Shown here in pieces: positions 15,993-23,616 of a DNA stretch of 64,000 bases. Under the pieces are notes generated by a model. The model was not told the DNA's origin and did not search any database. It worked only from the letters and a program-made list of their open reading frames with translations. Position numbers and translations under genes: made by a program. Each line of letters opens with the position of its first letter. Within the stretch, counting starts at the first letter, position 1. The DNA lies in contig OZ241350.1 of assembly GCA_965200095.1 (NCBI GenBank), positions 2,046,001 to 2,110,000 of the forward strand, read 5' to 3'. This DNA is from JANQOH01 sp965200095. Its GTDB lineage: Bacteria > Pseudomonadota > Alphaproteobacteria > UBA7887.

Positions 15993-18779
15993 TCAAGGGG
16001 TGAACGTCCGGGCCACACGAAAGCCGGCGTAGCTGCCCCGGAAGCCGGTGTCGTCCCTGCCGCGGCTCGCCGCGCGGAGGACCCTCGGGACGTCGTCCCA
16101 GGAGCCGCCGCGGAGAACGCGACGGGAACAGTTGCCGCTTTCCCAAGCGCTCCCGTCGCCCGGAGCCCCGGCGTAACTGTCGTTCCAGCAATCCTGAACC
16201 CACTCCCAAACGTTCCCGTGAACGTCATGCAATCCGAACGCGTTCGCCTCGAAACTCCCCACCGGCGCCGTGCGCTCATCGTCCCAGCGGCTCCCGCAAC
16301 GGTCGCAGTTCGCGCGGTTCCGACCGATGTCTCTCCCCCACCAATACCGTGTCGCCGTCCCCGCACGCGCTACATACTCCCACTCCGACTCGCTCAACAG
16401 ACGATAGGCCTCGCCCGTCGCGCGCGAAAGCCACGCCACATAAGATTGCGCATCGTCCCAACTCACATTGATAACAGGACGTTGCCCGCGGCCCCAACCC
16501 TCATCGTCCGGGCGGTAGCCCCCGCAACCCCCGGCCGACGCGCAGGCGTCCCACTCCGAGAACGTCACCTCATACACCCCCACCGCAAAAGGCGACCCGA
16601 TCGTCACCCGATGCCGCGGACCCTCGTCGTCACTCCGATCCTCCTCCGACGATGGCGAACCCATCATGAAATCTCCGGGCGGAACGACGACCATCTCCGG
16701 GCAATGCGGACAGTCCCGGAAAACGCTCCCTGTTTCAGGCGCCGCATCTGTCTCCTCTTCCAACCGGGAGGCATGGACGAAGCCGGCTACGCCCAATTCC
16801 TCTTTCACCCGGAACCACTCCCCGGCCTGTCCCGTCGCGTGGACGCGGACGCCTTCGCCGATGGAACCGGGGATATTCCCGTACCCGGCGCCGGGTCCGG
16901 CCCTCCGGTCGACGCGTTCGAGCGTCCGCATTCGCCTGTCGACCCTGGCGACGCAAGGCGCGCCGGGGGAGGCCGCGTCGTCCACACGCTCGCCGTTCCT
17001 GTAGCACAGCCAGTCGCCGCCGGCGCCCCGACGGACCCAGAGGCCGTGCCTCCTGTCCTCCACCATGGGGCCTTCCCAAACCTCGCCGTTGGGAGAGCGC
17101 GTGACGAAATGGCCGCGCCCCTCCCCCCGGTGGAACTCCCCTTTCTCCGATGCCGTTTTCCGTTGGCCGTTCTCCAGCCAGCGCCAGACGAGCTCGCCGG
17201 CTCCGTGCTGGCGGTTGTCGAGACAATCTCCTGACCAGGTCGCCGTTTCCCCGGCTTGCGGGAAAGGATTCCATATGAAACAGGCGGCGCGGTTTTCGAA
17301 CTCCTGCCAGCAGGGATCGCCCGGTTCTTCCGTGCATCGCGGCTCGAAGCCTTCCGGGGTCGCTTCGGCCGCCGTCAGGAGCGCATCGATGTCGGCTTGC
17401 GCCAGATAGCCGGTGGCGCCAGCTTGCGCGGTTTCCGCACCGCAGCGCCGGTGGGAAGGCGCGCCGCCGGCGCGCGCGGCCTGCCATGCGCGCACGGCGC
17501 CGCGGGTCCGCGGTCCGAAAAGCCCGTCCGGCGCGCCGGCGTCGAAGCCCTGCGCGGTCAGCGCCGCCTGGACGCGCCGCCGCGCGTCGCGACCCAGCCC
17601 CAGCGCCTCCTCCGCCGCAGCCGCAGGCCGGATGGCGCCGAAGCACATGCCGGAAACCTCGTCGCGATACCCGCCGGCCTTGCGGAGCAGGTCGCGTTCG
17701 CCGCTATCGGCGTGATCCCAGGGCAATTCGCCGTTCCGGTCGGCGATGCACGGGTCGGCGCCCCGGCGCAACAGGGCGTCGACCTCGTCCGCCATGTCCG
17801 AACAGTCGTTCGGCCCGGTGGCCGTCGTCGCGTGGATCAGCGGCGTGTTTCCCGCGCTGTCGCACAGGTTGGGATCGGCCCCGGCGCCGAGCAGAGCGCC
17901 CATCAGGTCGACTGTCTCCTGGCTCTGAAAATAGCACGACTTGTCGATAGAGGGTTGCGACACGGTTTGCGTCAGCGCCGTGTGGCCTTCGGCGTCGCGT
18001 ATGTCCGGTTCGGCGTCGTAGCGGAGGAGCATCCTCACCTGCGCCAGTTGCCGGAAAGGCTTTTCCTTGATCGCCAGCATCAACGGCGTATCGCCGTTGC
18101 GGTCGCGAATCTTCGGGTCGGCGCCGGCCTCGAGCAGCGCCTCCATTACGTCATAGCGCTCCCCGCCGTTGAGGGGACTCAGGGCGTGCAGTTTGGGGTT
18201 CAGACTGGTATCCACGGTCCGGAAGACAGCGTGCAGCGGGGTCGCGCCACGTTCGTCTTGCCTGTTCGGATCGGCGCCGCACTGCGTGAGAAGCGTTATC
18301 GCGCCCGGCCCCGGGCCGCCGATGTCTTTCTGCGCCGCGGCGAAGTGGAGGGGGGACGCGCCACGCGCGTTCGCGCGGTCGCAGTCGCCGCCGGCGGCGA
18401 TGAGAGCCTGCAGGAGGTCTATCGTGCTTACCGCGGCCGCGTGCATCACGGTCTCGCCGCCCGGGCGGGCCACGATGAAGTTCGGGTCGCCGCCCGCGCG
18501 CACCCATCCCCACGCCCTGGCGTACGCCTCACCGCTCAGGGCGGAAACGCCCAATGCGCCTGCGATGTCGATCCGCTTGGGATCGTCGTCATCCTCGGCC
18601 GCGGCCGGCGCAACCAGAATCGCGGCCGCAACAGCCATCGCCGCGATGCACGCAGCGGGGATCAACGACAACAACACAGCCGCACGGCTTCGCGGGACTC
18701 CCCCTCGCGAAGCGGACGGCCGACCTCCCGCACCGACCGCGTGCCGGCCGGTCCCTTCCATGTTGGAATGGATCGCCAC
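15993..18779 (-). CDS. DGR target protein 2: ankyrin / PG-binding / SH3 / FGE-sulfatase, ends in VR2
   Basis: A 928-residue exported protein. A hydrophobic signal/anchor lies at about residues 33-62. Ankyrin repeats span about 95-370 (GADPNRQDERGATPLHAVF, GADPKIRDRNGDTPLML, GADPNLCDSAGNTPLIHA). A peptidoglycan-binding-type domain is at about 390-470 (VQAALTAQGFDAGAPDGLFG), a MORN-like segment at about 500-590, a bacterial SH3-like domain at about 620-680, and the FGE-sulfatase C-type-lectin-like domain from about 690 (MVVVPPGDFMMGSPSSEED, VNVSWDDAQSYVAW variant, VHGNVWEWVQDCW) to the end. It terminates RVLRGGSWDDVPRVL...GFRVARTFTP, the VR. The GTG at 18779 has GGGGAGGG upstream; an ATG at 18761 is the alternative. 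It is probably anchored in the envelope and diversified in its ligand-binding tip. Confidence 0.9.
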   Translation of the reverse strand: MAIHSNMEGTGRHAVGAGGRPSASRGGVPRSRAAVLLSLIPAACIAAMAVAAAILVAPAAAEDDDDPKRIDIAGALGVSALSGEAYARAWGWVRAGGDPNFIVARPGGETVMHAAAVSTIDLLQALIAAGGDCDRANARGASPLHFAAAQKDIGGPGPGAITLLTQCGADPNRQDERGATPLHAVFRTVDTSLNPKLHALSPLNGGERYDVMEALLEAGADPKIRDRNGDTPLMLAIKEKPFRQLAQVRMLLRYDAEPDIRDAEGHTALTQTVSQPSIDKSCYFQSQETVDLMGALLGAGADPNLCDSAGNTPLIHATTATGPNDCSDMADEVDALLRRGADPCIADRNGELPWDHADSGERDLLRKAGGYRDEVSGMCFGAIRPAAAAEEALGLGRDARRRVQAALTAQGFDAGAPDGLFGPRTRGAVRAWQAARAGGAPSHRRCGAETAQAGATGYLAQADIDALLTAAEATPEGFEPRCTEEPGDPCWQEFENRAACFIWNPFPQAGETATWSGDCLDNRQHGAGELVWRWLENGQRKTASEKGEFHRGEGRGHFVTRSPNGEVWEGPMVEDRRHGLWVRRGAGGDWLCYRNGERVDDAASPGAPCVARVDRRMRTLERVDRRAGPGAGYGNIPGSIGEGVRVHATGQAGEWFRVKEELGVAGFVHASRLEEETDAAPETGSVFRDCPHCPEMVVVPPGDFMMGSPSSEEDRSDDEGPRHRVTIGSPFAVGVYEVTFSEWDACASAGGCGGYRPDDEGWGRGQRPVINVSWDDAQSYVAWLSRATGEAYRLLSESEWEYVARAGTATRYWWGRDIGRNRANCDRCGSRWDDERTAPVGSFEANAFGLHDVHGNVWEWVQDCWNDSYAGAPGDGSAWESGNCSRRVLRGGSWDDVPRVLRAASRGRDDTGFRGSYAGFRVARTFTP
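16010..16125 (-). repeat. Variable repeat VR2 of the DGR (active target)
   Basis: 116 bp, gapless to the TR at 14348-14463. There are 17 substitutions, every one at a template adenine; the other 89 positions are identical. All eleven template Asn codons are changed (to D, D, V, V, S, G, D, F, G, S, Y). This is the direct signature of adenine-specific retrohoming. Confidence 0.95.
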
Positions 18780-18886
18780 GCGGCCCTCCCCTCAGCATTA
18801 CGTGAGAGGCCCCGTGACGTGCCGGCCGGTCCCTTCCATGTTGGAATGGATCGCCACGCGGCCCTCCCCTCAGCATTACGTGAGAG
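18751..18886 (-). repeat. 68-bp direct duplication spanning the RBS and start of target 2
   Basis: Two adjacent copies (18751-18818 and 18819-18886) of a 68-bp unit containing the GGGGAGGG RBS, the GTG and ATG start codons, and the first codons of target 2. The proximal copy is used by the intact frame; the distal copy would start in another frame. It abuts the 12-bp array at 18879. Confidence 0.88.
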
Positions 18887-19046
18887 GCCCCGTGAGAGGC
18901 CCCGTGAGAGGCCCCGTGAGAGGCCCCGTGAGAGGCCCCGTGAGAGGCCCCGTGAGAGGCCCCGTGAGAGGCCCCGTGAGAGGCCCCGTGAGAGGCCCCG
19001 TGAGAGGCCCCGTGAGAGGCCCCGTGAGAGGCCCCGTGAGAGGCCC
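18879..19046 (-). repeat. 14 tandem copies of a 12-bp unit upstream of target 2
   Basis: Fourteen exact copies of CGTGAGAGGCCC (minus strand GGGCCTCTCACG), followed by a partial unit. The array is upstream of the target 2 translation start, between the duplicated RBS segment and any promoter further out. Identical units indicate recent expansion, so copy number is probably unstable. Confidence 0.92.
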
Positions 19047-19130
19047 CGTGAGAACAACGACCACCAGCCTACAGGGCCTGCTTGGGGGATGTCAACGGTT
19101 TTTTCGCCGCCGCGCGGAAGCCGCCTGCCG

Positions 19131-19345
19131 CGTCAGCGCCGGTTCGCATCCTCCCAAGCACAGGCTTTCAATTCAACGTCTTTAACCGCCGAATCGCCGA
19201 TCTCCGCACGACACGCGGGGGCCGCAATCCCAGCCAAAAGCCCCGCCCCAGCGCCGAACTTCCGCGTCGCCCGGCGCGGGAGCGCCGCCCGCTCCGCTCC
19301 GGTCTGCGCTTCGGCATTGCGGCCCGCGCGCTGCTGCGCCCCCGA
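19131..19345 (-). pseudogene. Remnant of an Rpn-type gene 3' end
   Basis: Aligns with the 3' end of the Rpn gene at 10866-11060: the order CGTCAGCGCCGGTT, GCATCCTCCC, CCGAATCGCCGATCTCCGC, CGCCGAACTTCCGCG and a GCGCCGCCCGCTCC-like end is preserved, but frames are broken. It is in the same orientation as the intact gene. It shows that a second Rpn copy once stood upstream of target 2. Confidence 0.68.
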
Positions 19346-19368
19346 TCTCGCGCGGTTTCCGCTCCGGA

Positions 19369-19450
19369 GTGTGCGAAAGAATTCACCGCCGCGTCCGCAA
19401 CGAGAGTTGTTTCGGGGCGCCGCGCCGCGGTGTCCGCGAGAATCCGGCGA
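19369..19450. repeat. Dispersed ~80-bp repeat, copy A
   Basis: The segment AATTCACCGCCGCGTCCGCA with the following GAGAGTTGTTTCGGGGC block recurs in diverged form at 20099-20175 and 20566-20645. It has no coding content. All three copies lie within the DGR accessory zone. Confidence 0.55.
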
Positions 19451-19596
19451 AGCGGACTATTGCCGCGATGAGGCGGACCGGTCGCGGTCGTCCCCGGACG
19501 AAGCCCGGACGAATTTGTCGCGCGCCCGTTCCCGGGATTCGGGCGCCCGCGGCGGCGCGCTTGCGCCGGGCGGCGGGGCGGCGTAGGGTCGCGGCC

Positions 19597-19998
19597 ATGT
19601 TCGATACTTACGCCGCCGCCAAGGCTCTGCGGAACGCCGGGTTCGACGAACCCCAGGCGGAGGCGGCCGTCGCCATGGTCCGCGACGCCGTCTCGGAAGG
19701 CGTCGCGACCGGGGAAGACGCCGCCCGCCTCGAAAGCAAGATCGACGCCGGCATCGCCGAGACGAAAACCGATGTCACCCGTCTCGAAGGCAAGGTCGAC
19801 GCCGGACTCGCAGAGGTGAAGGCCGAAATCGCCGAGGTGAAGGCCGGCCTCGCCGAGGTGAAGACCGATGTCGCCCGCCTCGACGGCAGGATCGAGTCGG
19901 AAGTCGGCAGGCTCGAGGCGCGCCTGACAGTGCGGATGTATGGCGGGTTGATCGCCACGGCCGCCGTCGTGGTCGCGCTCATCAAACTCCTTCCCTGA
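19597..19998 (+). CDS. Coiled-coil protein with C-terminal membrane anchor (DUF1640-like)
   Basis: A 133-residue protein. The N-terminal part (MFDTYAAAKALRNAGFDEPQAEAAV) resembles the DUF1640/CCDC90 family start. The centre is a series of 7- to 11-residue coiled-coil repeats (AEVKAEIAEVKAGLAEVKTD), and a C-terminal hydrophobic segment is GLIATAAVVVALIKLLP. The ATG at 19597 is chosen because the longer frame upstream is remnant DNA. Related bacterial proteins are small membrane-tethered coiled coils of unknown role. It lies alone between DGR cassettes. Confidence 0.78.
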   Translation: MFDTYAAAKALRNAGFDEPQAEAAVAMVRDAVSEGVATGEDAARLESKIDAGIAETKTDVTRLEGKVDAGLAEVKAEIAEVKAGLAEVKTDVARLDGRIESEVGRLEARLTVRMYGGLIATAAVVVALIKLLP

Positions 19999-20098
19999 CC
20001 GGCGCTCCGCTTCTTGCGGCGCACACCGCGCATCGACGCGCCCCGTCGCGAGGCGGAACAGCGCTCCTGCAATGCGGGGTTCGAGCCCCGCAACAGGG

Positions 20099-20175
20099 TT
20101 TGCGAAGAAATCCGCCGCTGCGCCGGCGACGAAAGCCGTTTCAAGACGGCGCGCCGCCCTGCCTCACAGGAACCG
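20099..20175. repeat. Dispersed ~80-bp repeat, copy B
   Basis: A diverged copy of the repeat at 19369-19450 (GAAATCCGCCGCTGCGCCGG then GAAAGCCGTTTCAAGACGGC). It sits in otherwise gene-free DNA between the DUF1640-like gene and target 3. Confidence 0.5.
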
Positions 20176-20317
20176 GGCGCGAAGCCGCGCAACGAGCCTT
20201 CCGCCGATCGCCTCGCGAGTCCGGGGCAAGCGTCGGTTCCGAAACGAACCGGGAGATCGTTGCGAGCGCCCGCCGCCCCGGCGCCAGGAGGCGGGGCCCC
20301 CGCGCAAGCCCCGGAGA

Positions 20318-20476
20318 AGAAACGACCGAACCCGGCGAAACGGGACACGCCGTCGACCGCAGCCGCCTTGCGCCCGGCGTCGCGCCGAATTTTTCAGGGG
20401 CGCTTCGCAAAACCCGCCCGCGCCGCCGCCGATCCCTCGCCAGTCGCGAAGATCGCAACCTGCGAGAGCGCGCCGG
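20318..20476 (+). pseudogene. Partial duplicate of the upstream region and 5' end of the enolase-superfamily gene
   Basis: 20318-20436 aligns with 22171-22288 (GAAACGACCG, GGCGAA, GACCGC.GCCGCC, GAATTTTTC/GAAATTTTCGGG, GCGCTTC, CTCGCCCGC/CCCGCCCGC). 20444-20476 matches codons at 22386-22418 (TCGCGAAGATCGCAACC). An internal part is deleted. It then fuses to an avd fragment at a shared CGCCGGCGGG. It lies on the far side of target 3 from the intact gene at 22317. Confidence 0.68.
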
Positions 20477-20565
20477 CGGGTATCCGTCGCCTCCGCGAGG
20501 GAGTCGGGAAAACCGAGCGCGGTCGCCTCGATGCGGTTGCCGCGCAGGCGCTTCTGCCGAAGAGT

Positions 20566-20645
20566 ATGTAAAAATTCGCCGCTACGACAAGCAGCGAGAG
20601 CTGTTTCGAGACATCGCGCCGCTATGTCCACGGAAACGCCTCCCC
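20566..20645. repeat. Dispersed ~80-bp repeat, copy C
   Basis: Third copy of the 19369 repeat (AATTCGCCGCTACGACAAGC, then GAGAGCTGTTTCGAGAC). It is part of the insertion that splits avd remnant 3. Confidence 0.5.
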
Positions 20646-20729
20646 GGGAGCGCCGGCGTCCCGCCGGCATCTTCGTTGTCGTCGTTGCGCGCTTTGCGCA
20701 CATGCCGGCGGGACGCCGGCGCTCCCGGG
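20643..20729. repeat. 28-bp perfect inverted repeat (REP-like)
   Basis: Arms at 20643-20670 and 20702-20729 are exact reverse complements (CCCGGGAGCGCCGGCGTCCC then GCCGGCAT), with a 31-bp loop. GC-rich REP-like palindrome lodged inside avd remnant 3. Confidence 0.85.
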
Positions 20730-20954
20730 AAGAAGCTCGATTGATTTCTTCGCACGCTCCGAAGCGGAAAGCGCTCCGCAGCGGGCGCGAGCAAAAGGAA
20801 GAAGCGGTAACGCTCCTCCGGCGCCGGTTCCGTCTCGCGCGCTGCCCGTTCGCCGGCGCTATCGACGCTCATCGCGCCCGCCGCGCTGCGTCTCGCAGGA
20901 CGGGTGCGGACCCGGCCGGGCGGCAAGCCCCCGAAACCCCGTGGAGGCAAGGAT

Positions 20955-22103
20955 TCATGGGGCGAGCGTCCGGGCCACGCGGAAGCCGAGATTGTCGAAC
21001 CGGTTCCCGGCGACGTTCCCGCTGCGATACGCCGCGCGGAGGAACCTCGGACTGCTGCTCCAGGAACCGCCGCGGAGGACGCGCTCGGAACAGTCGCCGC
21101 TCTCCCAGGCGCTCCCGTCGCCCGGCGCGCCGGCATAGCTGGCGTTCCAGCAATCCTGAACCCATTCCCAAACGTTCCCGTGAACGTCGCGCAAACCGAA
21201 GCCGTTCGCCGCGAAACTCCCGACCGGCGCCGTGCTCTCGCCGTCCCGGCGGCTCCCGCAACCGTCGCAATTCGCACGGTTCCGGCCGATGTCGGCGCCC
21301 CACCAATATCGCGTCGCCGTGCCCGCACGCGCCGCGTACTCCCATTCCGACCCGCTCAACAAGCGATACGACTCGCCGGTCTCATGCGAAAGCCACTGCA
21401 CATACGCACGCGCATCGTCCCAATTCACGCAAACGACGGGGTGAGAATCCGTCTGCGAGAAACCCGGACTCCGCCAACCCCGATCCGAACGCAACTTCCA
21501 CTCGCCGTCCTCCCGGACCCAGCACGACCCCCTCATCGAACGGTTCGTCGATGACGCGAAATAACCGAATTCGCCTCGCGTCACCTCGTGAACGCCGACC
21601 GCAAGAGGCGACCCGATCGTAACGCTATGCCGCAAAGCCTCGTCGCTATGGCCATCCTCCTCCGAGGTCGGCGGACCCGCCATGAAACGTCCGGGCGGCA
21701 CAACGACCATCTCGGGGCAATGCGGACAATCGCGGAAAACGCTCCCCGCCCCGGCCGGCCGTCGGGGCGCCGCGCGCTCGTGCGCCGAGGCGACCCGCTC
21801 CGCGGTCATCTCCGCAGCCGGCGCATCGCGTTCTTGCGCGGCGGCGGACTCGCCCCGGCCGGCCGCGAGGTCGAACCGCATAGGAGCCTCGACATAGTCC
21901 TGCGGCGCGCCGACGCCCCGGACATGAACCCGCCCCAGCGCCGGCATCGCCCGCCCGTCGCCGTCGTCCGCCGCGGCGCGTCGTTCCGCCGGCGCCTCGT
22001 CGAAGCGCCCGGAGTCGAACGCCGCGTGCCCCGTCTCGAAATCCGCCCATGCCGAAGGCGCCGCCGCCAGCGTCAGCGCCGCCATTGCGTTCCGAATCCG
22101 CAT
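20955..22103 (-). CDS. DGR target protein 3: Sel1-like plus FGE-sulfatase domain, ends in VR3
   Basis: A 382-residue secreted protein. A cleavable signal peptide (AMAALTLAAAPSAWA-D) ends near residue 20. Two Sel1/TPR-like units follow (HAAFDSGRFDEAPAERRAAA, GVGAPQDYVEAPMRFDLAA), then the FGE-sulfatase C-type-lectin-like domain from about residue 120 (SVFRDCPHCPEMVVVPPGRF, PVVCVNWDDARAYVQW, EYAARAGTATRYWWG, DVHGNVWEWVQDCW). It ends RVLRGGSWSSSPRFL...GFRVARTLAP. ATG at 22103. Compared with targets 1 and 2 the segment after GVHEVTRGEF differs (SSTNRSMRGSCWVREDG). Its avd copy is broken, so diversification would depend on the RT/Avd at 14-16 kb acting in trans. Confidence 0.88.
   Translation of the reverse strand: MRIRNAMAALTLAAAPSAWADFETGHAAFDSGRFDEAPAERRAAADDGDGRAMPALGRVHVRGVGAPQDYVEAPMRFDLAAGRGESAAAQERDAPAAEMTAERVASAHERAAPRRPAGAGSVFRDCPHCPEMVVVPPGRFMAGPPTSEEDGHSDEALRHSVTIGSPLAVGVHEVTRGEFGYFASSTNRSMRGSCWVREDGEWKLRSDRGWRSPGFSQTDSHPVVCVNWDDARAYVQWLSHETGESYRLLSGSEWEYAARAGTATRYWWGADIGRNRANCDGCGSRRDGESTAPVGSFAANGFGLRDVHGNVWEWVQDCWNASYAGAPGDGSAWESGDCSERVLRGGSWSSSPRFLRAAYRSGNVAGNRFDNLGFRVARTLAP
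20972..21087 (-). repeat. Variable repeat VR3 of the DGR
   Basis: 116 bp, gapless against the TR. About 14 differences fall on template adenines and about 9 on other bases, including G/A changes shared with VR1. The adenine bias is clear but weaker than in VR2. Confidence 0.82.
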
Positions 22104-22316
22104 CGTCCCCCAGCCTCTCCTTCAACGCGCGGACAAGAATACAGGTTCCGGCCCGCCGGTTCACCGGCGCGGAAACGACCGGGACCGGCGAAGCGGCGTA
22201 CGCCATTGACCGCCGCCGCCGCGCGCCCCTATCGTCGCCCGAAATTTTCGGGAGCGCTTCATGAGACTCGCCCGCACCGCCATCGGTCCGTCGCCGGGCG
22301 CCGCGGAGGCCGCCGC

Positions 22317-23429
22317 ATGGGCGCGCTTGCGCTGACCGTCCGCGGCGTGCGCACGCGCGCCGTGGACGTGCCGTTGCGCCGCCCGCTGGTCGCGAAGATC
22401 GCGACCTTCGAAAGCGCGCCGCTGCTGCTCGTCGACCTCGAAACCGAGCAGGGCGTGAGCGGGCGCACCTATCTCTTCCTCTATCGCCGCCAGGCGGCCG
22501 CCCTCGTCTCGGGCCTGCTCGACGAAATCGCCGCGGCGATGCGGGGCGCGCCGGTCGCGCCGGCGGCGTCGTGGGACCGCGTCCGCCGCGCGCTGACCCT
22601 CTACGGCCACGCCGGCCTGACGACGATGGCGCTGTCGGCCTTCGACGCCGCATGCTGGGACGCGCTGGCGCGGGCGGCGGGCGAACCGCTGGCCCGCCTC
22701 CTCGGCGGAACCCTGGACCCCATTCCCGCATACAACTCCAACGGCCTGGGGATCGTCCCGCCCGAGGCCGCCGCGGCCGAAGCGAGAGAGCTGCTGGCGG
22801 AAGGCGGTTTCCGCGCCGCCAAGGTCCGCGTCGGCCGCGATACCCTCGCCGGGGACCTCGCGGCGCTGCGCGCGGTGCGCCGCGCGGTCGGCCCGGACAT
22901 CGCGCTCCCCTGCGACTTCAACCAGTCGCTCGACGTCATGGAGGCCATCCGCCGCGGCCGCGCGTTCGACCGCGCCTTCGAGGACGAAGGACTGCTGTGG
23001 ATCGAAGAGCCTGTCGTCTACGATGACTTCGAGGGCAACGCCAAAGTAGCGCGCGAGGTCGAAACGCCGATCCAGATCGGCGAGAATTTCCACGGCCCCC
23101 GCGACATGGCGGACGCCATCGCCGCCCGCGCGGCGGACTACATGATGCCCGATTTCGAGCGCATAGGCGGGGTGACGGGCTGGCTGCGCGCCGCCGCGCT
23201 GGCCGACGCCGCCTGCATCCGCCTTTCGTCGCATCTGATGCCGGAGATTTCGGCGCAGCTGCTCGCCGCCACGCCGACTGCGCATTACCTCGAATATGTC
23301 GACTGGGCGGCGCCGATCCTCGCGCGCCCCCTCGCCATCGAAGACGGTTTCGCGCTTCTCGACGACCGCCCCGGCAGCGGCGTCGAATGGAACGAGGACG
23401 CGGTCTCGCGATACCGCTTCCCGATCTGA
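22317..23429 (+). CDS. Mandelate racemase/muconate-lactonizing enzyme family protein
   Basis: A 370-residue enolase-superfamily enzyme. The N-terminal capping domain is followed by the barrel with FRAAKVRVGRD (catalytic-Lys region), LPCDFNQS (metal Asp), WIEEPVVYDD (metal Glu), IQIGENFHG (metal Glu) and RLSSHLMPEI (His base of the mandelate-racemase subgroup). Such enzymes abstract a proton alpha to a carboxylate; the particular acid is unknown. The ATG at 22317 follows GGAGG at a good distance. A decayed copy of its 5' region lies at 20318-20476. Confidence 0.88.
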   Translation: MGALALTVRGVRTRAVDVPLRRPLVAKIATFESAPLLLVDLETEQGVSGRTYLFLYRRQAAALVSGLLDEIAAAMRGAPVAPAASWDRVRRALTLYGHAGLTTMALSAFDAACWDALARAAGEPLARLLGGTLDPIPAYNSNGLGIVPPEAAAAEARELLAEGGFRAAKVRVGRDTLAGDLAALRAVRRAVGPDIALPCDFNQSLDVMEAIRRGRAFDRAFEDEGLLWIEEPVVYDDFEGNAKVAREVETPIQIGENFHGPRDMADAIAARAADYMMPDFERIGGVTGWLRAAALADAACIRLSSHLMPEISAQLLAATPTAHYLEYVDWAAPILARPLAIEDGFALLDDRPGSGVEWNEDAVSRYRFPI

Positions 23430-23462
23430 CGCGCCCTCACCCGCCGGCGCGGAGCGGGGAGA

Positions 23463-23537
23463 TGGAGCGGGCGATGAGATTCGAACTCACGACCCCAACC
23501 TTGGCAAGGTTGTGCTCTACCCCTGAGCTACGCCCGC
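23463..23537 (-). tRNA. tRNA-Gly (GCC)
   Basis: 75 nt including the encoded CCA. The acceptor stem GCGGGCG pairs with CGCCCGC, the D-arm is TAGCTCAGGGGTAGAGCA, the anticodon stem-loop CCTTGCCAAGG presents GCC, and the T-arm contains GTTCGAATC. All four arms pair. Confidence 0.96.
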
Positions 23538-23616
23538 CCGCTCCGCCCCGCCGCATTGCGCGCCGTCCGCCGACCGGACTCGCGACGCCGCGGGAAGCGC
23601 GGCTATCATAGCCGGC

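Larger units (their letters stand above)
20466..20871 (-). pseudogene. avd remnant 3 (after target 3), interrupted by an insertion
   Basis: The N-terminal part at 20760-20871 reads SVDSAGERAARETEPAPEER then YRFFLLLAPAAERFP, matching avd residues 1-38. The next part, at 20466-20563, reads RLRGNRIEATALGFPDSLAEAT, matching the QKFLLGDRIQTTALDVLDSL region. About 196 bp containing a 28-bp inverted repeat separates them, and the C-terminal half is gone. It is positioned after target 3 as avd is after target 2. Confidence 0.8.

Noticed and set aside
18876..19053. Possible CRISPR array in the repeated 12-bp region
   Set aside because: Units are contiguous 12-mers without spacers and no cas genes are present, so this is a simple tandem repeat.
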